Positions 58,773 through 64,000 of a DNA stretch of 64,000 nt are shown one piece after another. A model generated the notes under the pieces. That model searched no databases. It worked only from the letters and a program-made list of their open reading frames with translations, and was not told where the DNA came from. How positions within the stretch are numbered: position 1 is the first letter of the stretch; the number at the start of each line of letters is the position of its first letter. The position numbers and the translations under genes were made by a program. The DNA comes from an uncultured Prevotellaceae bacterium (GTDB lineage Bacteria > Bacteroidota > Bacteroidia > Bacteroidales > Bacteroidaceae): the NCBI GenBank assembly GCA_947169245.1, contig CAMVPA010000010.1, forward strand, positions 1 through 64,000, given 5' to 3'.

Positions 58773-59455
58773 GAATTGAGGACTATATTCTCCGCCACAC
58801 GTCGCCCGAGCCCGACTACCTTTATCGGCTGTGGCGCGCCACCAACGTCCACACCATCCACGGACGCATGGCCAGCGGACACCTGCAGGGACGACTGCTG
58901 AAGATGCTCGTCCAGATGATACGCCCCACAAACATCCTTGAGGTGGGAACATTCAGCGGCTACTCTGCCATAGCGATGGCTGAAGGACTGGAGCCTGGCG
59001 GACGCCTCTACACCTTCGAAATCAACGACGAGATGGAGGACTTCACTCGCCCGTGGATTGAGCAGTCACCTGTAGCCAACCGCATCGACTTCCGCATAGG
59101 CGACGCCCTGACAGAAGCTCCGAAACTCGGCATTACGTTCGACATGGCATTCATCGACGGCGACAAGCGCCACTACCGCGAGTGCTACGACATGGTACTC
59201 AGCATCCTGCGCCCTGGCGGCTATATCGTTGCCGACAACACCCTCTGGGACGGGCATGTCGTGGAAGCAGCCTACGAGCACGACCAGCAGACGCAAGGCG
59301 TAGTGGACTTCAACAACCACGTGGCGTCCGACAACAGAGTGGAACAGGTCATCCTGCCCTTGCGCGACGGGCTGACACTGATTAGGAAAAGACCCATCCC
59401 CGACCCCTCCCGAGCAGGAGGGGAGACGAAGGGAAGGAGGGAAGTTAAAAAGTAA
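58769..59455 (+). CDS. O-methyltransferase (catechol-OMT-like)
   Basis: A 228-residue class I AdoMet-dependent O-methyltransferase. The SAM motif is ILEVGTFSGYSAIAMAEGL, the metal-binding Asp is in FDMAFIDGDKRHYRECYD and a second in GGYIVADNTLWDGHV. The C-terminus past LIRKRP is encoded by a palindromic element (59390-59427) and replaces the usual ending. Substrate unknown. It overlaps aroQ by four bases and precedes rbfA. Confidence 0.88.
   Translation: MRIEDYILRHTSPEPDYLYRLWRATNVHTIHGRMASGHLQGRLLKMLVQMIRPTNILEVGTFSGYSAIAMAEGLEPGGRLYTFEINDEMEDFTRPWIEQSPVANRIDFRIGDALTEAPKLGITFDMAFIDGDKRHYRECYDMVLSILRPGGYIVADNTLWDGHVVEAAYEHDQQTQGVVDFNNHVASDNRVEQVILPLRDGLTLIRKRPIPDPSRAGGETKGRREVKK
59390..59427. 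repeat. Palindromic element at the O-methyltransferase C-terminus
   Basis: A left-type copy starting AGACCCATCCCCG with inner CCCCTCCCGAGCAGGAGGGG and ending GGGAGAC. It encodes RPIPDPSRAGGET. Confidence 0.85.
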
Positions 59456-59466
59456 AAGACAGATAT

Positions 59467-59802
59467 ATGCAAGAGACAAGACAGAACAAGATTGCACGCC
59501 TGCTGCAGAAGGAGCTGAGCGTCATTTTCCAACAACAGACACGCGCCATGCACGGTGTGATGGTCAGCGTCACACGCACCAAGATATCGCCTGACCTCAG
59601 CATCTGCACCGCCTACCTCAGCATCTTCCCGTCTGAGCGTGGCGAGGAGATTCTGGCCAACATCAACGCCAACCAGAAGTCGATACGTTATGAATTAGGT
59701 ACGCGCGTGAGAAACCAGTTGCGCATCGTTCCCGAGCTGCGCTTCTTCATCGACGACTCGCTCGACTATATCGACCGCATCGATGAGCTGCTGAAGAAGT
59801 AG
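59467..59802 (+). CDS. rbfA: Ribosome-binding factor A
   Basis: A 111-residue KH-like factor needed for late 30S maturation. The family pattern RQNKIARLLQKELSVIFQ, then VSVTRTKISPDLSICTAYLS and ELRFFIDDSLDYIDRIDELL is complete. It follows the O-methyltransferase by 11 bases. The gap to the following permease holds a 15-bp direct repeat (AAATCAGTAAATTGT type). Confidence 0.93.
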   Translation: MQETRQNKIARLLQKELSVIFQQQTRAMHGVMVSVTRTKISPDLSICTAYLSIFPSERGEEILANINANQKSIRYELGTRVRNQLRIVPELRFFIDDSLDYIDRIDELLKK

Positions 59803-59844
59803 TAAATCAGTAAATTGTAAATCAGTAAATCGTTCATCCGCAAA

Positions 59845-61074
59845 GTGAATTTCCCGTTTTACATCGCCCGCCGCTACCTCTTCTCCAAGAAGTCGACCAA
59901 CGCCATCAACGTCATCAGCGCCATCTCCGTTGTCGGCGTTGTCGTGGCAACCATGGCCCTGGTGGTCACGCTCTCCGTGTTCAACGGCTTCCACGACCTC
60001 GTGGCGTCGTTCTTCACATCGTTCGACCCTCAGCTGAAGGTCACACCCGTGCGCGGCAAGACAGTCGACACCAACGACCCCGCGCTCATGAAGATACGCC
60101 AGCTGGCGGCTATCGATGTCGCCACCGACTGCCTCGAAGACCAGGCCCTGGCAGCCTTTGGCTCGCGTCAGGCCATGGTCACCGTCAAGGGTGTCGATGA
60201 CAACTTCGATCGTCTGACCCACATCAACGAGATACTCATTGGCGACGGCGAGTTCCAGCTCCATGCCGCTGACATGCACTACGGCATTCCTGGCATCCGC
60301 CTGGCAGAGAAACTCGGCACAGGCATCACCTACGAGTATCCCATGACCATCTATGCTCCGCAGCGTGAGGGACAGCTCAACATGGCCGACCCCACTACCG
60401 GATTCCGTGAGGACGAGCTCTACTCGCCTGGTGTCTTGTTCTGCGTCCGTCAGGCCAAGTACGACAAGAACTACATCATCACCAGCCTCGAGTTTGCCCG
60501 CAATCTTTTCCAGCAGGAAGACCGCATCTCGTCGCTCGAGCTGCGCCTGAAGCCAGGCAGCAACTTCGACCGCGTGAAGGCCGAGATACAGCAGATAGCC
60601 GGCGACCGCTTCTACGTCCGCGACCGCTTCGAGCAGCAGGACGACACGTTCAAGATCATGAAGATCGAGAAGTTCATTGCCTACATCTTCCTCACCTTCA
60701 TACTCATGGTAGCCTGCTTCAACATCATCGGCTCGCTCTCGATGCTCATCATCGAAAAGAAGGACGATGTCGTCACCCTGCGCAACCTCGGAGCCAGCGA
60801 TCATCAGATAACACGCATCTTCCTCTTCGAGGGCCGTCTCATCTCCATTATCGGAGCCGTCGTAGGCATACTCCTTGGCCTGCTCCTCTGCTGGCTGCAG
60901 CAGACGTTCGGCTTCGTCAAGCTCGGCTCCAGCAGTGGCTCCTTCGTGGTCAACGCCTATCCTGTCAGTGTCCATCCCGAGGACATCGTTCTGGTCTTCG
61001 TCACCGTCATCCTCGTTGGCTGGCTCGCCGTCTGGTATCCCGTCCGCTACTTCTCCAAGCGGCTCCTGCAGTAA
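59845..61074 (+). CDS. FtsX/LolC-E-type ABC permease
   Basis: A 409-residue inner-membrane permease of the MacB/FtsX family, closest to LolC/LolE, which extract lipoproteins for the outer membrane. One helix near residues 20-50 (ISAISVVGVVVATMALVVTLSV), a large periplasmic domain, and three helices near the C-terminus (FIAYIFLTFILMVACFNIIG onwards) are visible. A GTG start at 59845 gives the conserved MNFPFYIARRYLFSKKSTNA. No ABC ATPase is adjacent. A strong terminator follows. Confidence 0.88.
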   Translation: MNFPFYIARRYLFSKKSTNAINVISAISVVGVVVATMALVVTLSVFNGFHDLVASFFTSFDPQLKVTPVRGKTVDTNDPALMKIRQLAAIDVATDCLEDQALAAFGSRQAMVTVKGVDDNFDRLTHINEILIGDGEFQLHAADMHYGIPGIRLAEKLGTGITYEYPMTIYAPQREGQLNMADPTTGFREDELYSPGVLFCVRQAKYDKNYIITSLEFARNLFQQEDRISSLELRLKPGSNFDRVKAEIQQIAGDRFYVRDRFEQQDDTFKIMKIEKFIAYIFLTFILMVACFNIIGSLSMLIIEKKDDVVTLRNLGASDHQITRIFLFEGRLISIIGAVVGILLGLLLCWLQQTFGFVKLGSSSGSFVVNAYPVSVHPEDIVLVFVTVILVGWLAVWYPVRYFSKRLLQ

Positions 61075-61092
61075 TCAGAACACCAAAATATC

Positions 61093-61122
61093 AGCCGAAA
61101 GTTTTGCACTTTCGGCTTTTTT
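61093..61122 (+). terminator. Terminator after the ABC permease
   Basis: AGCCGAAAG (61093-61101), loop TTTTGCA, CTTTCGGCT (61109-61117) then TTTTT. Perfect 9-bp stem. Confidence 0.88.
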
Positions 61123-61173
61123 CTTTATTCCCTCCAAACCTCTACTTCTTGAACATAGTCGTGTTTCCTGGTC

Positions 61174-61210
61174 TTTGCAACCGAGTTGCGAAAAGGATGT
61201 CGTACCTTTG
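61174..61210 (+). promoter_or_regulatory. Promoter and dyad of the metal ATPase gene
   Basis: TACCTTTG at 61203-61210 is the -7 box. TTTGCAAC-CGA-GTTGCGAA (61174-61192) is a near-perfect dyad just upstream and includes a TTTG, but the spacer of 25 bp is long. Such a dyad is well placed for a metal-responsive regulator. Confidence 0.5.
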
Positions 61211-61238
61211 CAGCGTGAAACTAAAGAAACAGAAGAAT

Positions 61239-63263
61239 ATGGCACACGATCATCACCATCATCACGAACATGAGTGCTGCTCACACGAGCACCATCACGA
61301 GCACAGACATGAGCATGAGTGCTGCTCACACGAGCACCATCACGAGCACCATTACCACCACGAGCATTCGCTGCGTCGCCAGCTGGTGCTCATCATTGCG
61401 ACGACAGTGCTGCTCATTGGTGCAGTCATCATCGAACATCAGTTTGCACTGCCGACGTGGCAGTTGCTGCTAGTCTACCTCATACCTTATTTATTAATAG
61501 GCCACGAGACGCTGAAGGAGGCTGCCGAGGGAGTGGCTCATGGCGATGCCTTCAACGAACACTTCCTGATGTCGGTGGCTACCATCGGCGCCCTCTGCAT
61601 CGGATTCCTGCCTGGCGCTGAGACGCAGTTCCCCGAGGCCGTCTTCGTCATGCTGTTCTTCCAAGTTGGCGAGCTGTTTGAGGGCTATGCCGAGGGACAG
61701 AGCCGACGGAGCATTGCACACCTGATGGACATCCGCCCGGATGTGGCACATGTAGAAATCTCCCCCAGCCCCTCCGGAGGAGGGGAGATTACAGCCAAAA
61801 GTCCTAACGAGGTGGCGGTGGGATCTGTCATCGTCATCCGTCCTGGCGAACGCGTGCCGCTCGACGGTGTCATCATTGAGGGCACGTCGGCCCTGAACAC
61901 TGTGGCACTGACGGGCGAGAGCGTGCCGCGCGAGGTGGCGGTCGACGACGAGGTCATCTCGGGCTGTGTCAACATATCGGGCGTGCTGAGGGTGCGCACC
62001 ACGAAGACGTTTGGCGAGAGCACCGTCTCGAAGATCATCAACCTCGTTGAAAACGCCGCCGAGCACAAGTCCAAGAGCGAGACGTTTATCACCCGCTTTG
62101 CGCGCGTCTATACGCCCATCGTGGTCTTCTTGGCCATTGCTCTGGCAATACTCCCGCCCTTATACATTTCTCTCACCACTCACCTCTCACCTCTCACCTC
62201 TTTCCCCACTTGGCTCTATCGTGCCCTACTGTTCCTCGTGGTCAGCTGTCCCTGCGCACTGGTCATCAGCGTGCCTCTGACGTTCTTTGGCGGTATCGGC
62301 GGTGCCTCGCGTCGGGGTATTCTCATTAAGGGTGCCAACTACATGGATGTACTGGCGAAGGTTGATACTGTGGTGTTCGACAAGACAGGAACGCTGACGC
62401 ATGGTCAGTTTGCTGTCGAGGCCGTACATCCAGACCAGTGCGATGAGCACCACCTGCTACACCTCGCCGCCCATGTGGAGCACTTCACCACCCACCCCAT
62501 CGGCGCCGCCCTGCGCGATGCCTTCCCCGACGAGGCCACCGACGGCTGCTGCGTCAGTGACGTTGAGGAGACGGCTGGTCACGGCATCCGCGCCCGTGTC
62601 GGCGACAAGGTCGTCGCCGTAGGCAACACGAAGATGATGGATCTTGTGGGAGCCAAGTGGCATACCTGCGAGCACGATGCCGGCACCATCATCCATGTGG
62701 CAATCGATGGCGTCTATGCCGGCCATATCGTCATCAATGACCAGCTGAAGGCCGACAGCCAGGAGGCAATCAACGAACTGAAGGAACTGGGCGTCACGAA
62801 GACAGTCATGCTGACCGGCGACCGTCAGGAGGTGGCCGCACGAGTGGCTCAGCAACTGGGAATCGATGATTATCACGCCGAACTCCTGCCTACCGAAAAG
62901 GTGAAGTTTGTAGGAGAGCTTGAGAACTTTGCTTTCGTGGGCGACGGCATCAACGATGCGCCAGTGCTGGCCCGCGCCAACGTAGGCATCGCCATGGGCG
63001 GTCTAGGCAGTGATGCCGCCATCGAAGCAGCCGATGTCGTGCTGATGGATGACAAGCCCTCAAAGATAGCGACCGCCATCCGCATTGCCCGCCAGACCAT
63101 TGCCATAGCCCGCCAGAACATCATCTTCGCCATCGGTGTCAAGGTGGCCGTTCTCGTTCTGGCTTTCTTTGGCATCGCCACGATGTGGCTTGCTGTCTTT
63201 GCCGACGTCGGCGTCACCGTTCTGGCCGTTCTTAATGCTATGCGAGCATTAAGAACGGCTTAA
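61239..63263 (+). CDS. P1B-type cation-transporting ATPase (Zn/Cd/Pb type)
   Basis: A 674-residue metal exporter. An N-terminal His/Cys-rich tail (residues 1-45; units HECCSHEHHHEH repeated by a 36-bp exact direct repeat 45 bp apart) likely binds Zn. Then come eight membrane helices, the metal-binding CPC in SCPCALVIS, the phosphorylated Asp in DKTGTLTHG, and the hinge GDGINDAPVLARANVGIAMG. The ATG at 61239 gives the His-rich start. A palindromic element (61757-61790) adds SPSPSGGGEI to the actuator domain, and a heptad tract (62171-62205) adds SLTTHLSPLTS to an extracytoplasmic loop. The gene ends in a 15-bp perfect inverted repeat. Confidence 0.92.
   Translation: MAHDHHHHHEHECCSHEHHHEHRHEHECCSHEHHHEHHYHHEHSLRRQLVLIIATTVLLIGAVIIEHQFALPTWQLLLVYLIPYLLIGHETLKEAAEGVAHGDAFNEHFLMSVATIGALCIGFLPGAETQFPEAVFVMLFFQVGELFEGYAEGQSRRSIAHLMDIRPDVAHVEISPSPSGGGEITAKSPNEVAVGSVIVIRPGERVPLDGVIIEGTSALNTVALTGESVPREVAVDDEVISGCVNISGVLRVRTTKTFGESTVSKIINLVENAAEHKSKSETFITRFARVYTPIVVFLAIALAILPPLYISLTTHLSPLTSFPTWLYRALLFLVVSCPCALVISVPLTFFGGIGGASRRGILIKGANYMDVLAKVDTVVFDKTGTLTHGQFAVEAVHPDQCDEHHLLHLAAHVEHFTTHPIGAALRDAFPDEATDGCCVSDVEETAGHGIRARVGDKVVAVGNTKMMDLVGAKWHTCEHDAGTIIHVAIDGVYAGHIVINDQLKADSQEAINELKELGVTKTVMLTGDRQEVAARVAQQLGIDDYHAELLPTEKVKFVGELENFAFVGDGINDAPVLARANVGIAMGGLGSDAAIEAADVVLMDDKPSKIATAIRIARQTIAIARQNIIFAIGVKVAVLVLAFFGIATMWLAVFADVGVTVLAVLNAMRALRTA
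61757..61790. repeat. Palindromic element in the metal ATPase gene
   Basis: AATCTCCCC at the left pairs perfectly with GGGGAGATT at the right; the middle is CAGCCCCTCCGGAGGA. Read in frame. Confidence 0.82.
62171..62205. repeat. Heptad repeat in the metal ATPase gene
   Basis: Five units of period 7: TCTCACC, ACTCACC, TCTCACC, TCTCACC, TCTTTCC. It lies between two membrane helices. Confidence 0.83.
63225..63259. repeat. Perfect 15-bp inverted repeat at the ATPase 3' end
   Basis: GCCGTTCTTAATGCT, loop ATGCG, then AGCATTAAGAACGGC, ending two bases before the stop codon. Not followed by a T run, so it is not a classic terminator. Confidence 0.8.
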
Positions 63264-63307
63264 ACGCTGTAAATGTTCTGAGAAATCAAAAGTAAGAAAG
63301 GCTATCT

Positions 63308-64000
63308 CTACTTTTTAGGCTTAATCGTTATCACGCGATCGTAGGCCTCTGGCTTCACGCGGTATTCGTCAAGCACGTAGATACAAGTACAACCGACGCC
63401 GGTGGTGGCATAGTCCAGATTGAGCGTATAGCGGTCTTTCTGCGGCTGCAGCTGATAGGTGAACTGACTCTTCGTCAGGTTATCGGTCGTAAACTGATAA
63501 GCATTGAAGTTAAAGTGCTCGTTCATGGCTATCTGCACGCCACGTCCCTCCTTGTCCAGAAGCTGCACATAACGGTTGTCGGTACGCAGGGCATGATCCT
63601 GCGGGAAGAGGTAAGGCTCGTACATATCCTTCACCGTCTTTGTCCAGACACCCACCTGATAGCCCGTCTTGCGGTCAGGGTAGTTTTCCTCGGGACCGCG
63701 ACCATACCAAGTAATGTTGTCGAAATCGTTAGCTACAGACGTTGTAAAGCCTATGCGCGGCAGGAGTTCCGGCAAGCGGCCTTGTCCCTGCGGACTCAGG
63801 TGGTTGTCTATCTTGACCGTACCGTCATCATAGAAATGATAGGTATAGTCAAGCGTAAAACCGGCTAACTGAACACCCGATATGTAGAGGTCAAGAGCAC
63901 CATATGATGAAGCACCGACCTGCACCAACTGGCTGACACGGACAGTCGTCTCGTGCTCAGTTCTGTTCAGACGGACTTCTGCAGGACGAATGCGCAACTG
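63308..64000 (-). CDS. GH2 beta-galactosidase, C-terminal part (partial)
   Basis: The last 230 or so residues of a glycoside hydrolase family 2 beta-galactosidase; the 5' part lies beyond the window. The visible sequence is the 'small chain' domain 5: YTYHFYDDGTVKIDNHLSP, LPRIGFTTSVANDFDNITWY, GRGPEENYPDRKTGYQVGVW and the aromatic NYAYQF-like NFNAYQFTTDNL. The stop is at comp(63308-63310). Export cannot be judged without the N-terminus. It is convergent with the metal ATPase gene. Confidence 0.88.
   Translation of the reverse strand, partial: QLRIRPAEVRLNRTEHETTVRVSQLVQVGASSYGALDLYISGVQLAGFTLDYTYHFYDDGTVKIDNHLSPQGQGRLPELLPRIGFTTSVANDFDNITWYGRGPEENYPDRKTGYQVGVWTKTVKDMYEPYLFPQDHALRTDNRYVQLLDKEGRGVQIAMNEHFNFNAYQFTTDNLTKSQFTYQLQPQKDRYTLNLDYATTGVGCTCIYVLDEYRVKPEAYDRVITIKPKK

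Overview
The window looks like a chromosomal segment of a Bacteroidales bacterium, most likely Prevotella or a close relative. Three things point there. At least ten genes carry the Bacteroidetes promoter pattern (-33 TTTG, about 19-21 bp, -7 TAnnTTTG). There is an adjacent type IX secretion pair (PorU, PorV). Several families are typical of the phylum: M56/BlaR1 proteins ending in a TonB C-terminal domain, BlaI, the HHH-containing outer-membrane protein and DUF3737. No rRNA, tRNA or CRISPR array was seen.

Layout. 1-3.5 kb: hsp20, dinB, a possible structured RNA, greA and a FAH-family hydrolase. 3.5-8.4 kb: porU-porV. 8.4-13.6 kb: a DUF559 nuclease fused to ispF, RNase R, a zinc-ribbon membrane protein and a hemolysin-III protein. 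13.6-14.1 kb: a repeat-rich gene-free stretch. 14.1-21.4 kb: a CoA-transferase, a small secreted protein, a GH43 arabinanase-like enzyme, sufE, a conserved unknown, rpoN and a PAP2-like membrane protein. 21.5-28.1 kb: an unknown membrane protein, a DapF::TonB chimera, DUF3737 plus a MalY/PatB lyase, and a BlaR1/BlaI pair with its operators. 28.1-35.2 kb (minus strand): SF1 helicase, RluA-type pseudouridine synthase, pyridoxal kinase, HHH outer-membrane protein and a C1 peptidase. 35.4-43.6 kb: a type I restriction-modification operon, hsdM-DUF1016(damaged)-hsdS-DinD/RhuM fusion-hsdR. 43.6-47.1 kb: prmC-recX, yicC-gmk-nadD. 47.1-54.1 kb: a surface-polysaccharide cluster (two GT2, flippase, acyltransferase, LicD, epimerase, IspD/TarI-type cytidylyltransferase). 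54.2-64 kb: metG, an outer-membrane protein, a lipoprotein, aroQ, an O-methyltransferase, rbfA, a LolC/E-like permease, a Zn/Cd ATPase and the end of a GH2 beta-galactosidase.

The most unusual signal cuts across the genes. GC-rich palindromic elements, with a core resembling CCCCTCCCGAGCGGGAGGGG, sit in frame inside conserved proteins: PorU, IspF, RNase R (twice), the SF1 helicase, RluA, NadD, an O-methyltransferase and the Zn ATPase. Two loci (PorU, helicase) hold two inverted copies around a short spacer. One locus holds two inverted copies around a complete DUF559 PD-(D/E)XK-type endonuclease gene, and the right-hand copy fuses that gene in frame to ispF. This suggests a mobile palindrome family with a nuclease-carrying, possibly autonomous, form and smaller derivatives. 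A second, independent pattern is a set of degenerate heptanucleotide tandem repeats, each locus with its own sequence but a shared 7-bp period, in and between genes.

Family assignments come from reading motifs and overall protein sequence. No database search was run, so links to named families are recognition from memory and the mobility model is inference.
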